Assembly (NCBI GenBank): GCA_045656705.1
Contig: JAZORR010000047.1
Location: 8,596-72,595, forward strand
From: RGIG4576 sp045656705
GTDB lineage: Bacteria; Bacteroidota; Bacteroidia; Bacteroidales; Muribaculaceae
Length of the DNA: 64,000 nucleotides
Direction: 5' to 3'
This document shows positions 15,487 to 23,725 of the stretch, piece by piece (within the stretch, counting starts at the first letter, position 1; the number at the start of each line of letters is the position of its first letter). The position numbers and the translations under genes are program-made. The notes below the pieces were generated by a model. It saw only the letters and a program-made list of their open reading frames with translations, had not been told where the DNA came from and made no database searches.

Positions 15487-16299
15487 TTATTTCACAATTG
15501 TAACTATCAATGTTGCAATTGAAATAAGTGTACCCATTGTGCTTAAACCTAAAGTAAGTGCTGGTGGAATTGTCCACGAGCTACGAGCCTTAGATGCATT
15601 AGGACTTACATAGATCTGGTCATTTTGTTGCAAATTATAATATGGTGACAATACCAAATTTTTATCGTTTAGGTCAATGCGATGAATCTCGCGTGTACCG
15701 CTTGCATTGGTGCGAATAAGCATTACATCGTCACGTTTACCCATAATAGTGAGGTCACCTGCCATAGCGAGTGCTTCAAGGATAGTAAAACGCTCATTTG
15801 ATGCAGTGTATACACCAGGTTTTGCAACTTCACCAAGCACAGAAACTTTAAAGTTTTTAAATCTGATATCGATACCAGGAGTTTCCTTAATATATTTAGG
15901 CGAAATAGCATCGAAAATCACTTTTTGTGCTTCAGCCTTATTCATACCACCTATATTAAGTTTGCCTACAACAGGGAATTCTATATTTCCATCATTATCC
16001 ACAAGGTAATAGGCAGAACTATTAGTCATATTATTGCCGTAAGTGGTGAGAGTACCTGTCATTTGGTACACCATTCCCATACGATTAAAAGGTTTCACAA
16101 CTTCTGGATTTGAAGCTGTAACAAGGATTTCAAGCAAATCGCCAGGCATAATCACAGGCTCGTTATTTTGAGCCACTTGCACAAGAGTTTCCTGAGGAAT
16201 AGTCTCAGCACCTACCATATATGGTACCTTCTTTGTAGATACGCAACTTGTGGCAAATAATGCAACAAGAGCAAAACATATAATATTTATATACTTCAT
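15487..16299 (-). CDS. Polysaccharide export lipoprotein (Wza/BexD-like)
   Basis: A 270-residue outer-membrane polysaccharide export protein. The N terminus is a lipoprotein signal with lipobox ATSC, lipidated Cys19. A Poly_export domain (IMPGDLLEILVTASNPE) at about 50-155 is followed by an SLBB domain with VSVLGEVAKPGVYT and ILEALAMAGDLT at about 155-235. A C-terminal hydrophobic segment at about 245-268 could form the outer-membrane helix. Wza-like proteins normally sit beside a Wzc-type kinase and glycosyltransferases; none is here. Its promoter lies at 16325-16332 and a strong terminator follows, so it is a stand-alone unit. Confidence 0.88.
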   Translation of the reverse strand: MKYINIICFALVALFATSCVSTKKVPYMVGAETIPQETLVQVAQNNEPVIMPGDLLEILVTASNPEVVKPFNRMGMVYQMTGTLTTYGNNMTNSSAYYLVDNDGNIEFPVVGKLNIGGMNKAEAQKVIFDAISPKYIKETPGIDIRFKNFKVSVLGEVAKPGVYTASNERFTILEALAMAGDLTIMGKRDDVMLIRTNASGTREIHRIDLNDKNLVLSPYYNLQQNDQIYVSPNASKARSSWTIPPALTLGLSTMGTLISIATLIVTIVK

Positions 16300-16324
16300 C
16301 TTTTAAATATTTTTCAATTTCCCA

Positions 16325-16332
16325 CAAAAATA
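16325..16332 (-). promoter_or_regulatory. -7 promoter box for the Wza-like gene
   Basis: Reverse complement reads TATTTTTG, 25 bases upstream of the start codon. Confidence 0.5.
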
Positions 16333-16406
16333 CAAATTATTTATCATTTCTCCGAGCAAATTATCACTTGTTTTAGTTAATAATGCAATATTCTAAAAAA
16401 TGTTCT

Positions 16407-16414
16407 TATTTTTG
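16407..16414 (+). promoter_or_regulatory. -7 promoter box for the UDG-family gene
   Basis: TATTTTTG, followed by C, 21 bases before the ATG at 16436. It lies downstream of the alternative ATG at 16400, which argues for the later start. Confidence 0.6.
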
Positions 16415-16435
16415 CAATTAAAATCAAATTTATAT

Positions 16436-17023
16436 ATGAATAATTTACCAATAGAGTGTCACCCATTAGAACCATACATTCCCAAAAATGCTCGCATACT
16501 TATGCTCGGAACTTTTCCACCAAAGCAAGAACGATGGTCGATGAATTTCTTTTATCCTAATAAGATTAATGATATGTGGAGAATAATGGGAGTGTTATTT
16601 TTCAATGATAAAAATCGGTTTTGGAATGACATAGAGAAAAGATTTATTCTTAATGATATTAAGGCTTTTTTAGATAGTGTAGGTTTAGCTTTATATGATA
16701 CAGCTAAACGAGTGAGAAGACTAAAAGATAATGCTTCTGATAAATTTCTAGATATAGTGGAACCTACAAATATAAAGCAAATACTCAAAGAGAATCCCAC
16801 AATCACAGCAATAATAACAGCCGGAGAAAAAGCAACGGAAACGCTTGCCACACACTTTGGCTCTAATGTGCCTAAAGTGGGTGAACATACGGTATTCGCT
16901 GTTGAAAATCGTAATATTACACATTACAGAGCACCATCATCATCGCGTGCCTATCCACTATCACTGGGAAAAAAAGCCGATGCATATCGAGAGATTTTCA
17001 TTGCCGAAGGTTACGATTTATAG
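16436..17023 (+). CDS. Uracil-DNA glycosylase family protein
   Basis: A 195-residue protein of the UDG/Mug superfamily. The N-terminal motif LMLGTFPPKQERWSMNFFYP and a late RAPSSSRAY loop, equivalent to the minor-groove intercalation loop of UDGs, support the call. The Bacteroidetes members are commonly annotated only at family level. The frame stays open to 16400, but that ATG lies upstream of the -7 box and the extra twelve residues look unlike the family start. It would remove uracil or mismatched bases from DNA. The residue used to activate water is not certain here, so the exact substrate is unknown. Confidence 0.78.
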   Translation: MNNLPIECHPLEPYIPKNARILMLGTFPPKQERWSMNFFYPNKINDMWRIMGVLFFNDKNRFWNDIEKRFILNDIKAFLDSVGLALYDTAKRVRRLKDNASDKFLDIVEPTNIKQILKENPTITAIITAGEKATETLATHFGSNVPKVGEHTVFAVENRNITHYRAPSSSRAYPLSLGKKADAYREIFIAEGYDL

Positions 17024-17035
17024 CAAAATAATGAT

Positions 17036-17043
17036 TATCTTTG
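17036..17043 (+). promoter_or_regulatory. -7 promoter box for dedA
   Basis: TATCTTTG, 78 bases before the dedA ATG. Confidence 0.6.
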
Positions 17044-17121
17044 TATTATTAAACTGAATCGTATAATACGAATTAGGTAGACGATACCTAATCCAAAATT
17101 ATTAACTATTAAAAAACAAAT

Positions 17122-17751
17122 ATGGCTCTTCAAATATTTCAATGGTTTCAAGCACATTTGAATTACTGGACGATTATGCTCTTGATGACAATCGAGAGCT
17201 CATTCATACCATTCCCTTCTGAAATTGTGGTACCTCCAGCTGCATATTTCGCAATGCAAGAAGGTAGCAACCTCAATATCTATTTAGTAGTACTATTTGC
17301 CACTATAGGCGCACTATTTGGCGCTATGATTAATTACTATCTTGCACTATGGGTAGGTCGTCCTATTGTGTATAAATTCGCAAACAATAGAATTGGACAT
17401 ATGTGCTTACTTGATGCTGAAAAGGTAGAAAATGCCGAACGCTATTTTGATAAACACGGAGCTGTGTCTACTCTTATCGGACGACTTATTCCTGCTGTGC
17501 GTCAACTTATCTCAATCCCAGCAGGGCTTGCGAGGATGAAATTCAGCACCTTTGCCCTATTCACCACACTTGGTGCCGGTATTTGGAACATAATTCTTGC
17601 TGCACTTGGCTATATGCTAAGCCTTTCGGTGCCTCAAGATGAATTGCTTGCTCAAATTGAGTATTACAATCACTACTTGTCTATGGCAGGATACGCACTA
17701 TTTGCGTTTGTAATTATCTTCCTTGCCTACAAAGGCCTAAAAAAGAAATAA
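17122..17751 (+). CDS. DedA family inner-membrane protein
   Basis: A 209-residue polytopic protein of the DedA/VTT (SNARE-associated) family, thought to act in phospholipid or undecaprenyl-phosphate flipping and membrane homeostasis. It has the family signatures ESSFIPFPSEIVVPPAAYFA near the N terminus, a GALFGAMINYYLALWVGRP loop, and FDKHGAVSTLIGRLIPAVRQLISIPAG with its conserved arginines and proline. Four to five hydrophobic segments are present. It shares a promoter region with rpe, which starts 25 bases downstream; the two are probably co-transcribed, although their jobs are unrelated. Confidence 0.9.
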   Translation: MALQIFQWFQAHLNYWTIMLLMTIESSFIPFPSEIVVPPAAYFAMQEGSNLNIYLVVLFATIGALFGAMINYYLALWVGRPIVYKFANNRIGHMCLLDAEKVENAERYFDKHGAVSTLIGRLIPAVRQLISIPAGLARMKFSTFALFTTLGAGIWNIILAALGYMLSLSVPQDELLAQIEYYNHYLSMAGYALFAFVIIFLAYKGLKKK

Positions 17752-17776
17752 AATTAACTATTAATACATATCAATT

Positions 17777-18421
17777 ATGATTGTTTCTCCATCATTACTT
17801 TCAGCCGATTTTGGCAACCTAAACAAAGACCTTGAGATGATAAATACGAGCGAAGCACAATTGCTTCACATCGATATTATGGACGGTGTTTTCGTTCCTA
17901 ACATCTCGTTTGGCTTTCCTGTATTGAAATATGTGCAACAAACTTGCAAGAAGCCTCTTGATGTGCATCTAATGATCGTTGAACCTCAAAAATTCATTCA
18001 AGAAGTGAAGGATTGTGGGGCTGAAATAATGAATGTACACTACGAAACTTGTACTCACCTACACCGTGTGGTGCAACAAATCAAGGCTGTAGGCATGAAG
18101 GCTGGTGTTACACTAAATCCTGCCACTCCAGTGTGCGTATTGCGCGACATCATTACCGAAGTAGACCTTGTATTACTTATGTCAGTAAATCCTGGTTTCG
18201 GTGGTCAAAAGTTCATTCCTCAAACTCTTAACAAAGTGCGCGAACTTCGCGCTTTGATAGAAGAAAGTGGTTCAAAGGCTCTTATTGAAGTGGATGGTGG
18301 TGTGAACGATAAAACAGGCGAACAACTTCGCGATGCAGGTGCCGATATCCTTGTGGCCGGCAACTATGTATTCAAAGCAGAAGATCCACACGCTGCAATA
18401 CATTCACTATATATTTTGTAA
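17777..18421 (+). CDS. rpe: Ribulose-phosphate 3-epimerase
   Basis: A 214-residue TIM-barrel enzyme that interconverts ribulose 5-phosphate and xylulose 5-phosphate in the pentose phosphate pathway. Motifs are SPSLLSADFGNL at the N terminus, LLHIDIMDGVFVPN with metal-binding His and Asp, LDVHLMI, LLMSVNPGFGGQKF, and the phosphate-binding VDGGVN with a late AGNYVF. Length is standard. It ends the dedA-rpe pair and is followed by an elaborate palindromic terminator. Confidence 0.97.
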   Translation: MIVSPSLLSADFGNLNKDLEMINTSEAQLLHIDIMDGVFVPNISFGFPVLKYVQQTCKKPLDVHLMIVEPQKFIQEVKDCGAEIMNVHYETCTHLHRVVQQIKAVGMKAGVTLNPATPVCVLRDIITEVDLVLLMSVNPGFGGQKFIPQTLNKVRELRALIEESGSKALIEVDGGVNDKTGEQLRDAGADILVAGNYVFKAEDPHAAIHSLYIL

Positions 18422-18434
18422 GATTAAATACTAT

Positions 18435-18508
18435 AAAAAATAAACCACCGCGTAGAACGAATGAAATGCACCCCATGGGGTGCATTTCATTTAAGCCTGG
18501 TGGTTTTT
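18435..18508. terminator. Nested hairpin terminator containing a perfect 30-bp palindrome
   Basis: An outer 8-bp stem AAACCACC (18442-18449) / GGTGGTTT (18499-18506) encloses a perfect palindrome at 18461-18490 centred on CCCCATGGGG. Runs of A before and T after allow use in both directions, between convergent rpe and the cohesin/dockerin gene. The inner palindrome has no loop and could extrude as a cruciform. Confidence 0.7.
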
Positions 18509-18554
18509 GTTATATCTAATTTTTATAAAAACACACAATATTATACAAGGGGTA

Positions 18555-19952
18555 TTACAAAATTACTTTTTCAGTTTTGTTGCCTTGCTTCTTGATGTAG
18601 ATACATTGTTCAAGATTTTCTTTCGCTACCTTCACACCTTGTAGAGTGTAGTATTCTATTTCTGCGTTGTCAGCGGCTACTTCTTCCACACCTGTCATAG
18701 TTGCTGGGTATACCACCAATTTAGCTTCGGTATTTGGCAAGTATGTACCTTCGGCAGCTGCTGTAGATAGCACGATGTTCTTGATTTCCACCTTGTATTC
18801 ACCTGCTGCCATATCTTCTGCTGCTGTGAATGGAATACTAATCAATGCTCCTTCGTTTCCACTGAAGTCTTTGCTCTTATTTGAGAAAATACCTACACTG
18901 ATACTACAATCTTCGTTTAGGTTTGTGCTGATGCTATGTGATTTATGGAAACGACTTGTTGTTTCAAATAGATATTCTTCCTCTTCTTCGTCATAGTCTA
19001 CTGTCAAGCCTGCAGGCATCACTATATCAAATTGAATAGCTGAATATGCCTTTGTATTGGTCATATTTAGATCGATAGTCTTTGACTCAGTAGCACAGAT
19101 TGTGAAATCATTCACAAATACGCTTTCTTGTGAAGCTGTTGCTTGCTTTGCCATTTGCTTACCCTTTGCAGGAGCTGATGAACGAGTATTGCCCAATACG
19201 ATGTTCATTGTACCCACTACGTCGACAATGTTGATTTGAGTATCAGCATTGATATCGGCTGCTTCTTTGATAAATCTTGCAGATTCCTTACCCAATACCA
19301 CATTCATTGTGTTCACAACGTCGATAATATTGATACTGCCATCACCATTTGAGTCACCTAAGTCGTATGGCTTTACTGTTACCACAAATTCCATATTTGG
19401 GCTGTAGTAACCTTGAGCATCAGAGCTTGAAAGAATGATATTCTTGATTTCTACCTTAAATTCACCTTCAATGTTTTCAGCTACTGTAAGAGGCAATGTG
19501 AATAGTTCTGTTCCACTTTCGCCCTTGAATGATGCCGACTTATTTGAGTAACAAGTGTAACGGATTGCTCCATTTGGTTGCTTGTATGTAGACACACTGT
19601 GTGAGCTTGTAGCACGCTTTGAATTCAATGTCATTTCATATTCTTCATCTTCATTCATTGCAATAGTGATACCTTCTGGTAGATAGATGTCAAATTGGAA
19701 TGCACTCACGTCGCCATCGTTGTTAAGGTTTATTGGCATTTGCTCTGTCTTGCCATGAAGTGTTACTGTGTCGTTTGCAGCGAAACCATATTCAAAGTCA
19801 GTCACTACATCGTCTCCACCTTCGTCGTCGCCTTCGCCATCATCCTTAACGGTTTTCTTTACAATAGCAGACGAATCGGCTGGCTTATATTGAATGATAT
19901 CGCTACCATCGGTGTTTGCTCCCGTAGCCACACAATTCTTTATTTCTACCAC
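18555..19952 (-). CDS. 5'-truncated secreted protein with cohesin-like and dockerin domains
   Basis: An open frame of 465 codons starting at a GTG with an in-frame TAA only five codons upstream. There is no signal peptide, no -7 box and no good start. Residues 2-16 (VEIKNCVATGANTDG) copy the last strand of the two cohesin-like domains inside the protein (VEIKNIILSSSDAQG at 167, VEIKNIVLSTAAAEG at 388). The frame therefore begins at the very end of a third, lost domain. Layout: cohesin-like 51-195, dockerin-type calcium repeats 197-254 (DSNGDGSINIIDVV and DINADTQINIVDVV), cohesin-like 275-416, and a C-terminal tail with LQGVKV and IYIKKQGNK. It is probably a pseudogene remnant of a larger surface or secreted protein. 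It has no neighbours in its functional class. Confidence 0.7.
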   Translation of the reverse strand: MVEIKNCVATGANTDGSDIIQYKPADSSAIVKKTVKDDGEGDDEGGDDVVTDFEYGFAANDTVTLHGKTEQMPINLNNDGDVSAFQFDIYLPEGITIAMNEDEEYEMTLNSKRATSSHSVSTYKQPNGAIRYTCYSNKSASFKGESGTELFTLPLTVAENIEGEFKVEIKNIILSSSDAQGYYSPNMEFVVTVKPYDLGDSNGDGSINIIDVVNTMNVVLGKESARFIKEAADINADTQINIVDVVGTMNIVLGNTRSSAPAKGKQMAKQATASQESVFVNDFTICATESKTIDLNMTNTKAYSAIQFDIVMPAGLTVDYDEEEEEYLFETTSRFHKSHSISTNLNEDCSISVGIFSNKSKDFSGNEGALISIPFTAAEDMAAGEYKVEIKNIVLSTAAAEGTYLPNTEAKLVVYPATMTGVEEVAADNAEIEYYTLQGVKVAKENLEQCIYIKKQGNKTEKVIL

Positions 19953-20087
19953 GCCACACCAGATTTATTTTGGTATAGAGTGTGGAATTATAATGATAAT
20001 ATAATCTTAAGGGCTATACGGTCTTAATGTACTATAAAGTCAATTAAACCTATAGACAATATTTAAAAAGAGACTTACTATATACGC

Positions 20088-20119
20088 ACAACAAGCGAAA
20101 CCATAGTTTCGCTTGTTGT
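20088..20119 (-). terminator. Strong hairpin downstream of the ABC-F/Dabb operon
   Basis: Perfect 14-bp stem (20088-20101 / 20106-20119) with a CATA loop, 45 bases past the end of the Dabb gene. There is no T-run, so it may be an RNA 3'-end stabiliser as much as a terminator. Confidence 0.5.
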
Positions 20120-20163
20120 ATGTTAGAGGGTTGGATTTTTAGTCACTAAAAACCAAACTTTTT

Positions 20164-20457
20164 TTAGAATTCGTAGTCGATGCAGGCACGGCTATCTTTG
20201 TGACCTGCAAGCAATCCTGCTGCAGCTACATGTGCTGGATGCTTTGCATACACTTCCACATCGGCCATTGTGTCTACAACTGCAGTAAGCACTACGTCCC
20301 ATGTTTCATTTGGGTTTTGGTTGATACCTACTTCCATACTATGAAGCACTTCAATTTGTTCTGGAAGAGCTTCGAGTGCAGCCTTGAATTTCAAAGCTAC
20401 TTCCATACGTTCTTCTGGAGTACCAGAAAGTTTAAAACTTACAATATGTTTTACCAT
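20164..20457 (-). CDS. Dabb family (stress-responsive alpha/beta barrel) protein
   Basis: A 97-residue dimeric alpha/beta-barrel domain protein. It starts MVKHIVSFKL and carries LEALPEQIEVLHSMEVGINQ and the family's AKHPAHVAAAGLL near the C terminus, a complete single domain. Dabb proteins include plant stress proteins and bacterial proteins without a proven reaction; no function can be assigned. It lies 14 bases after the ABC-F gene on the same strand and is probably co-transcribed with it. Confidence 0.88.
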   Translation of the reverse strand: MVKHIVSFKLSGTPEERMEVALKFKAALEALPEQIEVLHSMEVGINQNPNETWDVVLTAVVDTMADVEVYAKHPAHVAAAGLLAGHKDSRACIDYEF

Positions 20458-20471
20458 AATTTATCTTTTTT

Positions 20472-22091
20472 TTATTTAGTGTAAAGTTTTTCCTTAAGTG
20501 CAAGTACCTTTTCGTCGGTAATATAGTCATCGTAGTCCATAATCTTATCGATGATGCCGTTTGGAGTGAGCTCAATCATACGATTACATACTGTTTGAAT
20601 AAACTCATGGTCGTGTGACGACATGATGATATTACCCTTGAATGTTTGCAATGTGTTGTTGAACGCCTGAATTGATTCCAAGTCGAGGTGGTTGGTTGGA
20701 GTATCAAGGATAAGCGTATTAGCATCGGTCATCATCATCTTGGCAATCATACAACGCATCTTTTCACCACCCGATAGCACTGATGCCTTTTTCAATACTT
20801 CTTCACCTGAGAATAGCATCTTACCAAGGAAGCCCTTGATATAGATTTCGCTTGTGTCGTTGCTATATTGTGATAGCCAATCTACAAGGTTCATATCGGT
20901 ATTGAAAAAATCTGAGTTATCAAGAGGCAAATAGGCAGTGGTGATAGTTTGTCCCCACTCAAATGTACCAGCATCTGGTTTGCGTTTACCATTAATAATC
21001 TCAAACAATGCAGTCATTGCACGAGGGTCGCGACTCAAGAATACCGCCTTATCACCCTTCTCAATAGTAAGGTTCAAATCTTGGAACAAAATTTCACCAT
21101 CAACAGATGCGGTGAGACCATGGATTTCAAGAATCTTATTACCTGGTTCACGGCTTGGTGTAAAGATGATACCTGGGTAGCGACGAGAAGATGGTTGAAT
21201 TTCTTCGATATTAAGTTTTTCAAGCATCTTCTTTCGACTTGTAGTTTGCTTAGACTTAGCCACATTGGCACTGAATCGACGAATGAATTCTTGCAATTCC
21301 TTCTTCTTTTCTTCGGCCTTCTTATTAGCTTGTTGTTGTTGGCGAAGAGCCAATTGGCTTGATTGATACCAGAAGCTATAGTTACCAGCAAACAAGCTCA
21401 CCTTATTATAGTCAATATCAAGAGTGTGAGTAGAGATAGCATCGAGGAAGTGACGGTCGTGAGAGACCACAAGTACTGTAGTGTTTTCACATTTAGTCAA
21501 ATAATCTTCGAGCCAACTCACTGTATCAAGATCGAGGTCGTTGGTAGGCTCGTCGAGCAAAAGATTGTCTGGGTTACCAAAAAGAGCTTTTGCAAGAAGC
21601 ACGCGCACTTTTTCTTTGGCACTCATATCCTTCATTAAGGTGTAATGCTTTTCTTCTTTTATACCAAGACCGCTAAGCAATGCAGCAGCATCACTTTCGG
21701 CATTCCAGCCTTCCATTTCGGCGAATTTCTCCTCAAGTTCAGAAGCACGAATACCATCTTCGTCGGTAAAGTCTTCCTTAGCGTAAAGTGCTTCTTTTTC
21801 CTTCATCACATCCCATAGCACAGTGTGACCTTGAAGAACAGTATCAAGCACTGTAAATTCGTCGAAAGCAAAGTGGTTCTGACTAAGAACACTCATACGC
21901 TCACCTGGTCCTTGAGAAATAGTACCTTGAGTAGGATTAAGTTCACCACTAAGAATACGCATAAGGGTACTCTTACCAGCACCATTAGCACCGATTATAC
22001 CATAACAGTTGCCAGGAGTGAATTTCATATTCACATCTTGAAACAACACTCTTTTTCCAAATTGAATTCCTAAATTACTTACTGCTATCAT
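20472..22091 (-). CDS. ABC-F family ATPase (YbiT/YkpA-like)
   Basis: A 539-residue soluble protein with two ABC domains joined by a charged linker, as in ribosome-associated ABC-F factors. The first domain has Walker A GANGAGKST and Walker B LLLDEPTND, but MSAKEK in place of the LSGGE signature. The second has a proper LSGGEK signature and LILDTPTNHLD, but its P-loop region reads FLSRDPRAMTALFE, without GxxGxGK. This asymmetry seems usual for the YbiT/YkpA branch. With no membrane segments it is not a transporter; members bind the ribosome near the E site. The promoter is at 22113-22120. Confidence 0.9.
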   Translation of the reverse strand: MIAVSNLGIQFGKRVLFQDVNMKFTPGNCYGIIGANGAGKSTLMRILSGELNPTQGTISQGPGERMSVLSQNHFAFDEFTVLDTVLQGHTVLWDVMKEKEALYAKEDFTDEDGIRASELEEKFAEMEGWNAESDAAALLSGLGIKEEKHYTLMKDMSAKEKVRVLLAKALFGNPDNLLLDEPTNDLDLDTVSWLEDYLTKCENTTVLVVSHDRHFLDAISTHTLDIDYNKVSLFAGNYSFWYQSSQLALRQQQQANKKAEEKKKELQEFIRRFSANVAKSKQTTSRKKMLEKLNIEEIQPSSRRYPGIIFTPSREPGNKILEIHGLTASVDGEILFQDLNLTIEKGDKAVFLSRDPRAMTALFEIINGKRKPDAGTFEWGQTITTAYLPLDNSDFFNTDMNLVDWLSQYSNDTSEIYIKGFLGKMLFSGEEVLKKASVLSGGEKMRCMIAKMMMTDANTLILDTPTNHLDLESIQAFNNTLQTFKGNIIMSSHDHEFIQTVCNRMIELTPNGIIDKIMDYDDYITDEKVLALKEKLYTK

Positions 22092-22112
22092 CTATATTTT
22101 CATTTTAACACA

Positions 22113-22120
22113 CAAAGTTA
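22113..22120 (-). promoter_or_regulatory. -7 promoter box for the ABC-F/Dabb operon
   Basis: Reverse complement reads TAACTTTG, 21 bases upstream of the start. Confidence 0.6.
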
Positions 22121-22215
22121 CTCAAAAAAAAGCGATTACGCCCCATTTTACGCAAAAATTATCTCTTAATCACAGGGAAATGTTAATATTCACAAAATAA
22201 GTAGTATAAAACAAC

Positions 22216-22242
22216 GAGGAGTAGAACATTGTTCCACTCCTC
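22216..22242 (-). terminator. Terminator downstream of spt
   Basis: Stem GAGGAGTAGAAC / GTTCCACTCCTC with one mismatch and a three-base loop, followed on the minus strand by a T-rich stretch. Confidence 0.7.
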
Positions 22243-22275
22243 AATCATATCTATGTCATTATCCTATAATTATAA

Positions 22276-23463
22276 TTATGGGATAAGGTTGTATTTACGG
22301 AATACTTTTTGGATCTTTTCAAGACCAATGGTTACTTGTTCCTTAGTGTGAGTAGCCATCAAACTGAAACGGATCAAAGTATCATGTGGAGCAACAGCCG
22401 GAGAAACCACAGGATTAACGAATACACCTTCATCGCTAAGCTCCTTAGTAATCATAAATGTAAGATTATTATCTCTGATATAAAGAGGGATAATAGGAGT
22501 AGAAGTGTGACCGATTTCACAACCCATATTTCTAAATCCTTCAAGAGCATAATTGGTGATATCCCACAAGTTATCCAATCTTTCAGGCTCGCTCAACATA
22601 ATATCCAAAGCAGCACTTACAGCAGCTGTAGAAGCTGGAGTAATACTTGCTGTGAAAATGTAAGCACGAGAGTGGTGACGCAAATAGTTTGTAATAGACT
22701 TATCACAAGCAATGAAACCACCCAATGATGCAAAAGACTTACTGAATGTACCCATAATAAGGTCAACATCATCGGTAACACCGAAATGGTCGCAAGTACC
22801 TCTACCATTCTTACCAAACACACCGATACCATGAGCTTCGTCTACCATTACTGTAGCATCATACTGCTTAGCCAATCTAACGATTTCAGGCAAATTTGCA
22901 ACATCACCTTCCATAGAGAATACGCCATCAGTAACAATCAGCTTCACTTCTTCAGGAGAACACTTTCTCAATTGTTCTTCCAAAGATTGCATATCATTGT
23001 GCTTATATTTTAGTGCCTTAGAGAATGCAAGACGACGACCTTCGATAATAGAAGCGTGATCTTGTTCGTCAAGGATAATAGAATCATTTCTACCTGTAAG
23101 AGTAGATACCACACCAAGGTTTACACCGAAACCAGTAGAGAATAGCATAGCATCTTCCTTACCAACGAATGCAGCAAGTTTCGCTTCCAATTCTTTATGA
23201 ATGTCGAGAGTACCATTCAAGAAAGGAGAACCAGCAAGACCTGTACCATATTTCTTAGTAGCTTCAATTGCAGCTTCCTTAACTTTTGGGTGATTGGTCA
23301 AACCCATATAACTGTTTGAACCAAACATCAACACTTTTCTACCATTGATTACCACTTCGGTATCTTGTTCACTTTCTATTTCACGAAAATAAGGATAGAT
23401 ACCAGCAGCCTTAGCTTGTTGTGGTATTTGATATTGAGATAACTTAGCTTGTAATAGCTTCAT
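22276..23463 (-). CDS. spt: Serine palmitoyltransferase (alpha-oxoamine synthase)
   Basis: A 395-residue PLP enzyme of the alpha-oxoamine synthase family, which condenses an amino acid with an acyl-CoA. PLP contacts visible are His136 (DEQDHASII), Asp208 and His211 (VDEAHG) and the Schiff-base Lys242 (GTFSKSF). The segments GSNSYMGLTNHPKV and KYGTGLAGSPFLNGTLDIH and the IYPYFREIES start closely match the Bacteroides sphingolipid enzyme, which makes 3-ketosphinganine from serine and palmitoyl-CoA. 8-amino-7-oxononanoate synthase and glycine C-acetyltransferase are the alternatives; the N-terminal FREIE region favours Spt. Monocistronic. It implies sphingolipid-containing membranes. Confidence 0.85.
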   Translation of the reverse strand: MKLLQAKLSQYQIPQQAKAAGIYPYFREIESEQDTEVVINGRKVLMFGSNSYMGLTNHPKVKEAAIEATKKYGTGLAGSPFLNGTLDIHKELEAKLAAFVGKEDAMLFSTGFGVNLGVVSTLTGRNDSIILDEQDHASIIEGRRLAFSKALKYKHNDMQSLEEQLRKCSPEEVKLIVTDGVFSMEGDVANLPEIVRLAKQYDATVMVDEAHGIGVFGKNGRGTCDHFGVTDDVDLIMGTFSKSFASLGGFIACDKSITNYLRHHSRAYIFTASITPASTAAVSAALDIMLSEPERLDNLWDITNYALEGFRNMGCEIGHTSTPIIPLYIRDNNLTFMITKELSDEGVFVNPVVSPAVAPHDTLIRFSLMATHTKEQVTIGLEKIQKVFRKYNLIP

Positions 23464-23539
23464 AGCTTGTATATATAAATTTCTATTATTTATTAATCTT
23501 TTGCTCTCACAAAAGCATATTATTACTCATTTCAATTTG

Positions 23540-23547
23540 CAAAGTTA
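23540..23547 (-). promoter_or_regulatory. -7 promoter box for spt
   Basis: Reverse complement reads TAACTTTG, 76 bases upstream of the spt start. Confidence 0.6.
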
Positions 23548-23695
23548 CTAAATTTAATTTACTTATCCCTAAAAAAAGTAAAATAATTAATCAATAATGT
23601 CATTTTTTTGCTAATTTCTGTAATATTTACGAAATATAAAAGATGGTTTTATAGCATTATTTTGCAAATCAAACGGATATATGGCAACTTTTTAT

Positions 23696-23703
23696 TAATT
23701 TTG
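23696..23703 (+). promoter_or_regulatory. -7 promoter box for the uvrB operon
   Basis: TAATTTTG, 22 bases before the uvrB ATG. Confidence 0.6.
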
Positions 23704-23725
23704 TAGATTGAAGTAAAGTATAGTT

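Noticed and set aside
20088..20119. Attachment site or insertion scar beside the truncated cohesin/dockerin gene
   Set aside because: The hairpin is explained better as the 3' end of the ABC-F/Dabb transcript; no target duplication or second copy was found in the window.
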